Shown here in pieces: positions 10,998-25,000 of a DNA stretch of 64,000 bases. The DNA comes from Rotaria macrura (taxonomy: Eukaryota; Rotifera; Eurotatoria; Philodinida; Philodinidae): contig OENT01000383.1 of the NCBI GenBank assembly GCA_900239685.1, positions 60,686-124,685 of the forward strand. Reading direction: 5' to 3'. The position numbers were made by a program, and so were the translations under genes. Position 1 is the stretch's first letter. Every line of letters starts with the position of its first letter. Under the pieces are notes generated by a model. It saw only the letters and a list, made by a program, of their open reading frames with translations. It did no database searches and had not been told where the DNA came from.

Positions 10998-13900
10998 TTT
11001 TCTATTTTATTAGATTGTAATATTTTTTTAAATTTTATTTGATTTAAATTGGTTTTTGATTGTGGATTAAATGTACGAATATATTATCAAAGATAAAGAA
11101 TATTGCGATAACACAAACACACACACACACTCTCTCTTTTCTTTCTAAAATACGAAGTGAATTCATTTATTATTGCCAGGGATCAACATAAAACAAAGAC
11201 ATCTATTTCTATTCTTCTCTACTTCAAGTCATGTGATTAGAAACTGTATCTTAACATTCACTTTGAAGAATGAATACAGAATACATAGATGAAAAATTTT
11301 CTTTTCTCGTTCTAGTAGACGAATATTCGAGATGAAATAACGAAAAAAAAATTCATAGATTATAATACCTCGAATGAAATCTGTACATATACATATATAT
11401 GTATGTGTAAATTTTACGAGAACGAAAGAAAGAAAAACGATATTGATTTTGTAGCCAATGATGTAGTTTTACCCTGGATTATAGTTTTAAACTTGAAAGA
11501 TATATATGTATATGTCTACATCTATAAACGTATATATATATATATATATATGATACAGAATGAAAGATTTTTGAACTTATTTATTTTGAACATATGATAG
11601 TTTTTGTTCTATTAACTAATCAAGTTCAGTTGAATTAAGCAGATGTTTTATTCGTATGATAAATGTATCTTTCATGATAAACTGAAGAAAACAAGCAAAA
11701 TTTTCGATACATTAAATAAATGAAAATGTAAAACGATCATGTATTTTTATGGGAGCTGGTTCAATTCGATTGATTTTACAATGTATACTATCGAAATTCA
11801 ATAGTATCTATCGTAATGACTAGTTCAATGTTCGATTTTGTCAAATTTAGGCAGTTGAAAACGCAACGTCAAAAATGCATTCGAAGAAACAATGAAAACG
11901 CATAACGAATGATTCTGTCGGTTCGTTCGTTCTGTCACATAGTTTACTGAATCAAGAGATCAAGTACATTTAATTCTATGATATATGATTTCTTTTTTCC
12001 CGAAAATCATATGGCTGGATCATGAATATTGCATTTGATAGAATTCAACATATTGCGTGCTTGTAATCATCATATTGTTATCTTTTTTCTTTTAAGTGTT
12101 GATTTCATCGATTGGACTATTCATATAGAACATATAATATTACGAAATCATTGTTTCTAGAAAACGATCGCCCTCGTGAATTTCGATTGATAATTATTCC
12201 ATGATAATCTTTAACTGTTTCTGACTTCTCATTTGAAAAAAAAAGAAACAATGACCACAAGGTTATTTCAAAGAAAACAAACATTGCCATCTAGGGAAAC
12301 TTATGATTTAATCACGCATTGATACGATCTGTATGGGAAAAGCCGTATTGAAACAGTGTGTATGATTAAAATAAAGAAACATTATTGAATGAGATCTTAA
12401 TACTTGTTCAATATTTATAGCAAATGATACTCTTATCGATTTCTCTAAAATAGGACTAAATGCATTCTTTCTTGTTTATTAAGTTGTGTTCCCATCAATA
12501 AAGCAGTGTTTAATGGCATAGTTTTCATTTAACCTAATTATTACAACTCAGAAACATAGAGATACACACATATACTAACACACAAGATGCTTTTTCAGCA
12601 TTGTTTGAAAATCAAATTTTCTTTTCTATTTGACACCAATTATATCTTGTTTTCCATTTTTTACTAATGATGACTTGATTAGCTTATCTTGATAATTACT
12701 CTGTTCATGATTAGAGAACGATTGATCAGTTGATGACATATGAAAATTCTATAAGTATCAAACATTCGCCGCATCGCAGTGATATAAAAATGTGTCTGGT
12801 AGAAATCTTAATGGTTCGATACGAAATTAATTGAAATAGAATTTTTATAAATCCATGACTTTTCATTGATATCATCAAAAATCTGCTAACAACAAAAATT
12901 TACAGATAAAATTTTTTATTCAATATCGAATTAGATCAATATATTTCATATGTACTAAAAGCAAATGATAATGTTACTGGATCAATATTTTTATATTATT
13001 ACGTCCTACTTTGAAGCTAAGAAAAAATTTTTATTGTGCTATTCGACTAGTCAATGGTTATTATTTTATATATAATCAATCAGTTTTATATACTTTAGCT
13101 TTTTGTTCTATTTTGTTCTCTATTATCCATGCAATGCGTTTCACAAGAATTGGATATTTAACAGATATTTGATATGTTTTTTTTTTCTTAGATATTTATA
13201 CTTGACAAACATAGAATTTATTAATATGAAGTGTCTCATTGAAGAATTATTATAGCACTTATCATTGATAATTAAATTTGTTAGATTCAATACTTCTTGA
13301 AATAAAACATCGAAATATAATCTAAAGAAAAGTTAACATTTGATCATCCGTCGGAATCTTCGGCAATATATATATGTATATACATACATGTATATATACA
13401 TGATATGACATGAATACTTTCAATAATCTTTCCATATGTGTAGGAAGAAAATGAAAGTAATCTTTTCTGATAGACAAGATGTGAACTTTGCTAAAAGTGC
13501 TAATCGACATAGACATGCTCTTTTCCATCGGACAAGTTTATTTTCCTAACAACTTTGTATATACCAAAAAAACAGAAAGAAAATTTCCTTTTCTTCTACT
13601 ATTAGTAATTTAATAATCGTCGATTTGTATACATATATGTTATTTCTTTCAAAAACCTTTTTCTTTCTGATCATTTGTTATACATGTAATTGATACTTTT
13701 CTAATAAGAACTAATCATCCCATTTGTTTGTTTTACTAGTGAAAAAAAAAGTAACTATGAAAACTTACCATATTTCCACGTATTCTAGTTGATAATTCAA
13801 TTCTTTTTCAAATCATAGTTAATAATCGATTAGTGTGAGTCGAAAACCTTTTCTTATCTTCTTTCTCTTAATCAAGAGAATGAAAGAACTTATATAATTG

Positions 13901-15288
13901 TAACAATTCATCTAGCAGATTTATATTGAACAGACAAGAACAACAACAACATCAACAATAACAGGAATATGTTCATCACTGAACAAACTATGCAAATGAC
14001 GAACGATATAGATAAGAGATATCATCTTGGCATTTCTTAATTTTATGCAGCATCAAGTTTTTGTTTGCTTGTTGTTTTGAGAGAAACAAAAAAAGAAAGA
14101 AACACGACGACGATGAATTTATTATTATTTCAAGTTAAGTGATCTTTGCCGAGTCAAACAAAAATGATTTCTTTCTTTCTTGGAATTCATTTGGGAATCG
14201 TTTGAAAACATAACAATCGATTGTGTGTACAGATTTGGATTTGTTCAAAAATGTACAACGAAAGAATAATAAACTATTATGATTTCACTTCGATGAGTCA
14301 ATCGATAGAAGAGAAATGGGGTGGAGTCTTCGATCGACTTAACTTTTAGTTCGTTTAACTACTCTTGTGTTGATCGACGAAGACAAATCATCTAGATGCC
14401 TGCCTTTATTGAAGGACGAGATAGCATAGAAAAAAAAACGTCTTCTCTCTTTTGTATAATAAACGAGCCGTTGACATACGTGCGTGCGCACAAGTTATCA
14501 ACGACAATCACTCTAATTGCCCTTTGCTCGTGCAAAAATCTACTGGAAGTAAATAAAGATAGATATTCTTCGTTGTTTCTTTTTTTTCGTCATGGTAGAT
14601 TGTCAAGATGTATGCGGCACGATAAAATATCTTCTCTTCGTTTCTGTTTTGTTTTTTGTTTTATTTTCGTCATCTGTTGTTTATACTCACTTAGTTTTCT
14701 CACATACATCCTTAAAAAAAAGAGTGAAATTAAAATTTTTTTTTTCACATATTGGATCAAACGAAGAGAACGCACACGTACATCAATATACATATATATA
14801 CATAAATATAAATATATAACTATATATATATATATATATATGGATAGAGTATCTTTCTTATACATATGGACCAATCGGCAAATTTACGCACTTCGACCAT
14901 GTATTTATCTGGCAACCAGCCGAAGGGAAAAGAAAATCGACGAGCGAGAAAGAGACACACTAAGAAAGAGGGAGAAGAAGAAAAAGCGAGAATAAGAGTA
15001 TTGCCATTAATCTTCTTCTTTGCCGACAACGACACAGTACATTCTACTCCTTTATTCGAATGGTATTGACTCTCTTTTCCTCTCCCTCTCTCTCTTTCTC
15101 TCTCAACTATACGACGGTGGCTTACATTTGGTTCTGCAGATAACTGATTAATAAAATTAGAGCCGTGCGCATACACAGATTATATATTCGGTCGAAAATT
15201 CGGTTAGAGGAAAAAGGGTTCAAATATATTGAATTAACACCTTGCCTTCAATTGACAATTAGTCCCAATTCGCAGCCATCAATTTACC
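10998..15288. other. 4.3 kb head-to-head spacer between nanos and the Alx-like gene
   Basis: No coding exon was recognised. Both flanking genes start at its edges and read outward, so it must hold both promoters. It contains several simple repeats (CA/CT near 11117-11140, TA at 11531-11551 and 14821-14841, TC at 15071-15104) and a palindromic atatatgtatata cluster near 13365-13400. Open frames at 14396-14995 and nearby come from these simple repeats and are not supported as genes. Confidence 0.5.
14821..14841. repeat. (TA)n microsatellite
   Basis: Ten uninterrupted TA units about 450 bp upstream of the Alx-like start codon. Confidence 0.9.
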
Positions 15289-17263
15289 ATGATACATCAT
15301 CCTCATTCAGGTAAAATCTTGTTTTTATTTCTCTTTTCTCTGATTAATACAAAAGGAAAACAAAGAAAAACTTACGTTGATTATCATTATTGAAAATGAC
15401 TTATATCATTAAGTATATATCACATTGCGCGAACGTTTTACGATGTATACATACATATCAGAAAAGATTGATTCCTTCTTTTCTTCTTTTTGTTAGTTGA
15501 TGTGGCTTCTTCGAAGATGATTGAGTTGTTATTGCTCAGCAGGTATATCAAGCGTATGTGTGCGTGCCTCCACGCCTATTGCAAGAGGAATAAGAGATAA
15601 GCAGACAGATCGAACGTGATCATTGCTACTGATTTCATTTCCGTTCATTCCTTCGGGAAATATATTACGTTCGAAATGAAGAACTTTTAAAAAGATAAGA
15701 TTAAATAAAGAAAAAAAACGAAACAGCAACTATCAGTGTATACTTTTTTTTTGTTGTTTTGTTTCTCTATAGAATCACCATGCATGGATTCAAGTAAAAA
15801 ATTGTGTGTTCAACATAATAATACAAACAGTGGCTCATCATCGGATGAAGGTGATGCAGCAAATGATTCGAATGGAAATGATACAAAACGTAAAAAACGA
15901 CGAAACCGTACAACATTTACATCATTTCAACTTGAAGAAATGGAACGTGTTTTTCAAAAGACTCATTATCCAGATGTTTATGTACGCGAACAACTTGCAC
16001 TTCGATGTGACTTGACGGAAGCACGAGTACAGGTATGTCGTCCATATGAAACAGTATCTTTAACCAAACACATCTGGTATTCATAGAAAATTTTCTTTTC
16101 TTCTTTCTCTATGCATCATGACCAATCAGAACAAGACAAAAACAAAAGAAAATTTCTTTCTTTATTATTTTTTTTCTTACGACTCAGCCGGTGTCTTAGA
16201 ATAAAATGACTGAATGTGAATGTCAAAGGTCTATTAAAAGACTATAGACAAAGAGAAATTTATTAAGCAGAAAAAAAAAAAATTATTAGATCAAATCTGA
16301 AATAACAATATGTGTTCGCAGATCGGATAATGAGTCTGTTTGATAGATAGTGATAAAGCGACCAATCAAAGAACAATAGATAAATTAGAAGAATTCTCTC
16401 TACACTGAATACATTTCTTTACTGCTTCAAAGAAATTCTAGTAACATTTGATAGGCGTTCATAGTAGATTTATATGATAATCTAAAACTGATGAATCATT
16501 ATTAAAATTGTACGTTTACACGTCTTATGCGTTTGAATTAATAACAATGAGAATTTTCTAGCAAATCTTTTTCATGTAAAATGCTACCATTGCAGTACAG
16601 TAGAATATTCTTTCATTCAAACAAAAAAAATCGATTTTTTCTTTTTTAAAAAACTAGAAAAGACAAAAGCAAGTTATTATTTTGTCTAGGTTTGGTTTCA
16701 AAATCGACGTGCCAAATGGCGTAAACGTGAACGATATTCAAATGCGCCTCAAATACGTTCATTAACGGTACCTACAACAAATCCTTATGATATTTCATTG
16801 ATTTCAGCTGCAAGTAGTCAATATCCCTCTGTATGTTAACTATTTTCTCTTCAAAAGAAAAGAAAATCTTCTTAACTAATTATTGGCTATTTTTTCATGA
16901 TTATTATTCTAGTTAGCAGCAAGCAATGGGTGGTGCTCATCGTCAACAGCATCCTTAGGTCATGTTCCTCTTCGCGATCATCATCAACAACAACAATCTC
17001 AACAACAAACAGGATCACCATGTCACACTCTTTCATCATCTCCGTCCATGATGATGTCAAGTGCAATACCAAATTTTATGGGTATGCCATATGCTTTTCC
17101 ACCACCGCCACCACCACAGCAACAACAAACATCTCATTCGACAAATAATTTCAATCCATGTCCGTATACTGGATACAATCTTAATCCTGATCATCGAAGT
17201 ACCTCAATTGCTGCATTACGTCTTAAAGCTCGTGAACATAGTGTGGCATTGGGTGGCATGTAA
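15289..17263 (+). CDS. Alx: Alx/aristaless-like paired-class homeobox transcription factor, four exons
   Basis: DNA-binding regulator of the PRD class. Exons 15289-15310, 15773-16032, 16690-16830 and 16913-17263 join in phase: 774 nt, 257 aa. The homeodomain spans residues 49-108. It starts [20 protein letters not shown], contains [12 protein letters not shown] and [18 protein letters not shown], and has Gln at position 50, as Alx/Arx/Prrx proteins do. The exon 2/3 junction splits the recognition helix between VQ and VW, a position I recall as common in this class. The C-terminus ends in an OAR (aristaless) motif, [14 protein letters not shown], close to ALX1/3/4. Between them are a Gln-rich segment, a polyproline-polyglutamine run and a Met-rich stretch. 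There is no paired domain. The start at 15289 is the only in-phase Met of the short first exon (MIHHPHS). Arx or Prrx are alternatives, but the sequence after the homeodomain and the OAR favour Alx. Confidence 0.93.
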
Positions 17264-19953
17264 ATATCGATACATTTTCTTATTGTCTTTTCTTTTTGTT
17301 TGTTGCGTCATTGTATGTCAGTGGAACAGTGGTGGAGTGTGTATCTGTGTGCTTGTGTGCTTGTGTATTTAAAGAAACAAGAAAAAAAATCTCAACAGAT
17401 GTTACATGCTTTGCTTATCTCTATCGGCTACCTGAAAGAAAGAAAAAAAAGTAAAGAAGAATATTTTTTTCTCTTGAGTTGCAATATCTTTGTCAAGTGT
17501 TCAATTCAATTGGCAATTATCTAGAAACAAGTAAAATTGAATGATGATGATGATGCTGATGATCGATGATAAATTGAGTCTTGTTGTTCGCTTTATTCGT
17601 TTTCATAAAGAACGATGAAGACGGGGAAGAATATCAGACACAAGTTCAAAGATATTGTTCATCTTTATTATTTATTTGATTGTATACTTTGGACAATGGA
17701 AAAGTGATTTGAAGTCAATCATCAACGATGATGGTTAATTGTTCACTGATAGGATCATCATCACCATCAACAACATCTATTCCCACTAGACAAACATGTC
17801 CACTTCTCAGTCGTGTGGTGTATACATGCGTGTATATTAAGATATACTGAGCAATAGGCCAGCATTGTTCACACGTTTGCTTCTTGAAAGAAAACAAAAC
17901 ACATGAGTGAACATAGAAGTAACAAGCAGACATGCTGTGTATGCCGTCGTTTGTCTGATGATATTTGAAGGTTGATACGCTCTATAAGATGTTTATATCA
18001 AAATGAACAAGACAAGACACTTGGAGCATAGCGGGTGGTTTATCGAAATCATGAGGCTACTTACAAATAGATTCTGAGAAGTTGTTTACAAAGATTTATA
18101 AAAAGAAAATCTTGTTCTATAACAAGTACATTCTTTGTTGTTTTAGTATGAGAATAATCAAACAATGTTTAATGAACAGTTCAATTAGAATTCGTTCGAT
18201 GATATATTTCTGCTTCGAGAATCGACGAGAAAGTTTTGTTATTCTATGTAAATTATTTAATTACTACCATGAGTAGATATTGATTTGATTCACGAATATA
18301 AAAGTCACATTACATAACTGTTTGTGTCATATGTATTGAAACATAATTAGAAGCCGGTTTAGTTGAATAACTTCTTAGGGGTAGACTCATTGAAAAGAGG
18401 TCCTTATATTCAAGTGAAGAATTAGAAACTATTGATTTGCAAGTATACTCGTAAAGAATAATAGTATATAAACGATTCATGTAAAAAGAAAGAATTGAGC
18501 TATCATGACGTCGTACGAATAATAGACAACAGCAATATGTAGGACTCGATTCCCTTGGGTAACAAGCATATATTTATGCATATTTGTTATTCCTTGTTAT
18601 CTCTTAGCAGTTAAAAAAATATGTAGACGAACAAAGCAATGTCTCTACTTGAATAACAAACGTTACAATATAACTATCTAGTACTTGTGTTTATTGTCGT
18701 TCTATATTGACTATCGAATAAAACAACGATCGTCAATTAGAAAATGGACATAGGAACGTCATAAAATATCGTGATAATATGAAATATTTTATTAGTGAAT
18801 TATTTTCACAAGTTATTTTTTTGTGTTTGATATTGTTTTAGTTATATCTTATAAAATGACTTAATAAGTAATTAATTATTCTTTTCTGTATTGTTGCAAT
18901 GACTTTTGGATTTCTAAGAAGGTATCTTATGTCGACGTGATTGTGTATAGATCAAATATAATAACAATTACACAAGAAAATGTGATAATAATTATAATAC
19001 TTGTTGATATATATTTATCTAGTTTTATTCAACACGAATTTGTATAAGATTGTTTTTTCCTCCAAAATTTAATTATAATATGTATTACGTTCTTCTTCTT
19101 CTTCTTCTCATCATAATATAGTCAATGTTTGCATTCATGCGTGTTGTTTAGAGAGGTGAGGTTTATCTTCTTTTAAGTATCTTACTACATATATATATGT
19201 AGTTTGTAGTTGTTTGCTTTCTGATGACAGTAAAAAGTATCTATCCAAATATCAATCATTTCAAGCATTATTTACAATGATAAATATTTTACTGAATTTT
19301 GCTATTAACGTTAAATATATGTTGTAGATGAAAAAAATTAATATTGAATTACGTATCATCTGTATCGGCTTCTATGTGTGCGGAATTGTTTTCTTTTAAT
19401 AAAATTAACTATTGAACAATTAGGATATTGTCGATGTAGAGAAAAAAAACCTGTATCTTGTATGAATCAATTGGAAAGACAAGAATTAGACTACATAACT
19501 TAGGTAAAGTATTGTATACAGTAATGGTCAAATCCGAACATGATGATATATCATTTAACTTTATTTTGATTTCATGCAAGCTAAAATCGACATCAGTTTC
19601 TTTACTTACGATCGTCATTGACATGATATTGTCCGGACAGAACTTTTCACATGTTTATGATTGACGATGAGAGATTCGAAACAAGAATCAATCACAAAGA
19701 AGAGCTTTGTTTTACTCATTTCCGATACGAGCTTACGATGTTTGACTGTTGTTTTCTGTAATCAAGTATGTGTATTAAATTAAATTTGTATTTGATTTTT
19801 GTATTTATTCTATTTTAAGTAAAACAAAAGAGTACAAGTACAAAAAGAACGGACTAACAATAGCAATCAGGATTAATCACAGAAAGCAAAGTTGTTAAAT
19901 GACTTCATCTTGTTTTGCTTGAAATCTGGATTGGAAATGGAAAATAAAATAAA
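17264..19953. other. convergent intergenic region between the Alx-like gene and the FKBP gene
   Basis: It must contain both 3' UTRs. An inverted AATAAA (tttatt at 19804-19809) would serve the minus-strand FKBP gene. A TTC repeat lies at 19091-19109. No coding exon was recognised; the open frames here are short and without partners. Confidence 0.5.
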
Positions 19954-21727
19954 TTAGTTGGACGTTGAATTCTCTTTCGTATTTTCTTCATCTGTTTTAC
20001 TTTCAACATTCGTATCTTGAACATTTGTCTAAAACAAAAGATTTAGTAAATCAATATTAACTAGATAGATTTCAATTCTGACAATGTAATACATACTTTG
20101 TCATTTTCTTTCGACATTTTAGCAAATATTTTAGAATATAATTGTTTTTCTTCCTGTGCATAAGCTTTGATTTTTTCTCGACATGTTTGAATATGTTGTT
20201 CAGCTGCACTATTTGATGGATTTAATTTAAGAACTGCTTGAAAATCTTTTATGGCTTCGTCATAACTTAACATTGCTAGTTGACTTTGGCCCCGGCGAAA
20301 AAACGATTTTTCATTCTTTGGATCTAATTCAAGAACTGCATCACAAGCACGAATACATTCAGGATATTCATTTAATTTCAAATGACACAAAGCCATATTC
20401 GATTGTGCAGTTAATTTGAAATCATGTACTTTTTTATTATCACTTTCATTGTCATAATTTGTCGATTTAAGATATTCAACTATAGTTTTATACTTTTTAC
20501 AAGCAACATGATAATGACCATCCTAGAAATAAGATAAAAATAAAAGCAAATTTATTCGGATCGAGCAGTTTTTTAATCAGAAAAGAAAGGAAAGTAGTCC
20601 AATAGGAAATTGTCTTTGATGAATATTTATTCAATTTTCTTTTCTCACCTTGATCAGTTCTGCAGCACGTTTTTTTAATTTTTCCGATTCTTCTAATTTT
20701 TCTGCTTCACCCATTGACCATTTATCGACACCCTAGAAAAAAAATAATAGGACATAGTTTTATTTTTATTTTCTTTCGAACGAACTTTATCAAAATCATG
20801 TAATGTAACCATATATTCCACGTACGCATTTTTCGGAATATTAAATTTTTCAATACCCACAGTTGTTTTTAATTTCAATTTCAATTGACTTTTTTCACCT
20901 TTTGTCATTCGTGTCAAGGCATATTCGAGACTAAAAACGAGAGTGTAAATAAGAAATAATTAATTAACTGAATCAAATAAATTCTTGACAAAAGATTTAG
21001 TTTAATCGTATTCAAATGATATAACAAACCTTTCAGGAATGTTTTGCAATGAACCTTCGCCAACAATAAATTTTACTCTGCGTTCGTCGAACACTTGATT
21101 TTCATGAGTACCTTTGACATTAATTTCTACTTTGCTGCCATCACTTGGCTTTTGCCATCCTTCTCCTTTTTTCAGTATTCGCCGTTGAATACTTTGATCC
21201 TTTGCTTCACTTATATCTTCACCTGCATTAGAGAATAGAAAGTATTCAGTTTTTTTCTTCTTACTATGGATTCATATCGTGAAATCTTACCTACGAAATC
21301 GAAAAGTTCGATCTCGAAAATCAATGTTGCATTAGGTCCTATATTATCTCCAGAACCTTGTTCACCATATGCATATTCAGATTTACATATTAGACGGCAT
21401 ATTTCTCCACGTTTCATCGTTGCTACACCAATATCCCATGCTTTAATAACTGTTCCTTTGCCAAGTTCGAATTCAAACTTTTTATTTCGATCACGACTAC
21501 TATCGAATTTAGTTCCATCAAGTAGTGTACCCACATAATGCACAAATACTTTATCATTTGTTAATGGTTTTTCATTCCCAGTACCTTCTTTGATTATTTC
21601 TTTAAGAATGCCTATATGAGGAAAACAAAATCAGCAATAGAATTTTTTAAATAAATAGTTAAAAGAACAAACCTCCATCTTTTGATGGTGAGATATCAAT
21701 GCTTTTAAGTTCAACTTCAGCTGCCAT
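19954..21727 (-). CDS. FKBP4: FKBP4/FKBP5-type Hsp90 co-chaperone, seven exons
   Basis: Large immunophilin: peptidyl-prolyl isomerase that docks on Hsp90 and helps mature steroid receptors and other clients in the cytosol. Minus-strand exons: 21673-21727, 21291-21611, 21030-21222, 20786-20930, 20649-20732, 20097-20522 and 19954-20028. All are in phase: 1299 nt, 432 aa. Order: FK1 isomerase domain (about residues 20-127) with [14 protein letters not shown], a conserved Trp (VIKAWD) and the YGEQGSG loop; FK2 (about 140-240), degenerate as usual, with [14 protein letters not shown]; then three TPR repeats (about 245-400) with [15 protein letters not shown] and [14 protein letters not shown], the Hsp90-EEVD clamp; then a basic/acidic tail. 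The [11 protein letters not shown] segment after the TPRs matches FKBP4/5 (KKLYANMF). Intron 4 uses the weak donor gttcgt. The gene starts 316 bp from the divergent IFT140 start. Confidence 0.94.
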
Positions 21728-22043
21728 CGAAGTGTTAAGAAAATGAAGTGATATTATATGTAATTTGAAAAACGAGAAGTGTTGTGTTGTATCAACGTCC
21801 AGAATATTCCATTAGATGTCGTTAGAATAGATAGTGTGAGATAGATTTCGCTTAATGTCATTTTTAATTTTCCTCCTAATATTGTTTTTAATTTTTCTTT
21901 AATTTTCGAATTAATTTTCGTATTTAAAGTATAAACAAAAGCACAATAAAAATGAGAAGATATGGTTGTCAAAGCAATGAATTCATTTATGGTATGATTG
22001 GTTTTAGTCATATCAAATTTGAAATTTTTCTAAGAACAATACC
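21728..22043. promoter_or_regulatory. shared divergent promoter region of FKBP4-like and IFT140
   Basis: The two start codons face away from each other across 316 bp with no other gene between, so both promoters must lie here or overlap. An inverted GAA-nn-TTC pair (agaatattcc at 21801-21810) resembles a minimal heat-shock-element core, about 75 bp from the FKBP start codon. Two units alone are weak evidence. Confidence 0.55.
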
Positions 22044-25000
22044 ATGGCTTCACAGTATTTTGAGCATAAACTTGATGTAGGACATTATTCTGAAACGCCT
22101 AATTTTCAATTGATGGAATGGCATCCATCATTGAATATCCTTGCTGTGGCGTCGATTAGTACTGGTACAAATATATTTTTCTATGGAGAAGATGTAAATT
22201 GAAATCTTGTCTAACTAGAATTGTTATAGAAATGTTTTTTTCTACTTCATTAAAAGGGTGAACATGATGAAACAGCACGTGTACAACACATAGGTAATGC
22301 GTATTGTATGGTATGGCATCCGATTAAAAAAACTTTAGCTATTGGCTTTTCAAGTATGAATAAAATATTATTTTCTTTCAATGCAAAAGCAAGAGTTTAT
22401 TTTTTCTAGACGGTGAATTGATGATATGGAATGGATCGAACCGTCGATTAGAAAGTGTTATTGTTCATAAAGCATGTATTACAGCGTTGGCATTGAATAT
22501 GGATGGGACCCGATTGTTATCAGCTGATCAAGTAACCAGGAGAGATATGATTTTCATAAGAAAACATAATGCGTTTGAAGATCATTTTTTCGATTGAGGA
22601 AAACGTTTTCAATCACACAGTTGATTTCTTGAGGAATTTCAGTATGAATTAGGAAACTAACTATTTCTCAGAATAAAATTTCTTTTAATCTTTACAAATC
22701 ACATTATAGAGAATAAGTAACTGGAATAGACAACGGTTATACTTGTTTAGTCTGTAGAAAATATTCTTAGGTTTATTAATATTGATCAGAAAGTCAATAT
22801 GAAAGTCTTCCAGATAATAATATTTCACCTGTAGTTCAATTCGACAGAAGAATAAAAATGATTATTTTCTCAGATATCTTGATATCCTTCATAATCACAT
22901 TTGATTCAAAAATGCTTTCGAAAAAGGTTTTTTTCTAGTCTTGAAAACGAACAAATGGAGACTTAAGCGGATTTCTTGTAGGCATATTCAAAGACGCTAT
23001 AAACAATAGCGTTGACTTTATCAGTTCGCCAGCATAAAAAAAGTTTTCTATCGAACATATTCCTTCGTAGGTAAACATTTTTATCATTGCCGAACTGAAT
23101 CCTATGTTTTAATAATAAAACAAAAAGTGATGCTAGTTGCGATGATTGGTGATTTGACTATACACATCATATTGTAGGATGGCTTAATCATTGCTTGGAA
23201 AGCTGATACCTTAGCCCAAGTATCACAGCAAAGCGTCATTTTGCAAGTGAACGTACCTGGTGAATCAATTACATGTCTATTAAGTAAATCAGCACCGTCG
23301 GGTCGATCAGATCAGTAAGAATTTTAAAATAGAGTTTTGAAATAGATTATTTTTTATCTGTGATGATTGTATTTTGAAGAGATTATCGAGAATTAGCACG
23401 AGCAGCTGTTGAAGGTGATCAAATAGCATTGGATATGCTTGCCACGTCAACGAGTAGACAACAATTCAGTGAACCAGTCACATTTTATGCTAGTACTAAT
23501 AAAGGAAATATTTATGTTGTTACTGACAAATTACAAAAAGTTTGTTCGGCTGACGATGGCATCGCACGTCTTTTACATTCGTATGATTATGATATACTCA
23601 TTGCTATTACCAAAGGAAATATGATGACACAATACAATCTTCAACAATTACATACACAATCAGAAGTTTTAATTCCGACGAATTCTGTAAGATCATAGAC
23701 TCAATTCAAAAGAAATTTATTGATCATGATCATCGTTTAAGGGTAAATTGTCTGGTCGACCTTCTGACTCAGATTTTACTTTAATTGGTACAAGTCTATT
23801 TGCTTATGTCACTGGTGAATCAACAATACGAATGATTGATCTTGTTTCGTCGGATAATCTTTTATTGAAATTAAGTCCAGAGATGGGTTTTGCTAATAAT
23901 GAAGTTTTAATTTCTGTTTCCTACAGTACAACAAAAGGTATTTTGTAGAATAAATTTTTCAATCTTTCTAATTAAAACGAAAACTCCATTTTCCTATAAG
24001 GAATTATTGCTGCTGGTACTAACCGAGGAAATATTGCATTTTGGCTGTATAATCCAAATCATCGTACAACAGACGTGGAAAAACATTGGAATCTTCAACG
24101 TGTCAAACATGTTGCCAATGGAGTATCTATTCGAGGTTTAAAAGTGAGATACGAACAAAAGACTTCACTTCAAGATATATAAATTTTCTTTAGTATTGTC
24201 CACAACGAAATTGTCTTGCTGCTAATTTAATTTCACAAATGTTCTTACTAACTGATGAAAATATGTCAGCAGCTTATCGAGATCAAGTAAATTATCACAT
24301 TGTTGAATATGAGTAGGTTTTGAAAATTTTCTTGTATCTTTAGCTTGCAGTTGTGCAACTTAGTCCAACAGTTGTTCATGTAGCATTTTTTCGTTATAGT
24401 ATTGTTAAAGAAGAAGAATTAGATATGCCTTTTAAAAATCTATGCGTTTCAAAAGTCTGTTTATTCCATTTAAGTAAACATGTATGTGTAGTGATGTTCT
24501 ATGTCTAGAATCATATTGCTATTTGGAATAAAAAACAAGTTCGTGTTTATGAACTTGTTTGTGATGCATCAAAATCCGATGAAGAAAAAGTTGTTCGCAA
24601 TGAAAAGGGTATTCTAGAACGAATTTCTATCGATTAGACGTATTCGTTCATGTTTTCTTTTTGTTCGATCGACAGGTCATTTTGCTTGTTCACCAACGAA
24701 TATTATTATGTTTGATCAATTATTATTCGTACAAGAAAACGGTCGTGTTAATGTTATGTCATTTCAAGTAAACGAAATTTCTTTTATAACTGTAAGATAA
24801 AACCTAGTTCTTTTCTTCTTCATGAAAAAAAGGGAACATCTCGACAAACAGTCACATTTGCACAAAATGAAGGTGACGTAAATACGATGAATTCAAATGG
24901 GACATTTCTTGTTGTTGGTTCAACCAAAGGTCACGTGAAAGTTTTTGATATATCTCGGCGGTATGTAGAAACTAGAAAACTCATGTCGAAAAATGTCAAT

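Noticed and set aside
14396-15176. Several frames of 70-199 codons on both strands
   Set aside because: They arise from AT, TC and purine-rich simple repeats upstream of the Alx-like gene and overlap one another on both strands.
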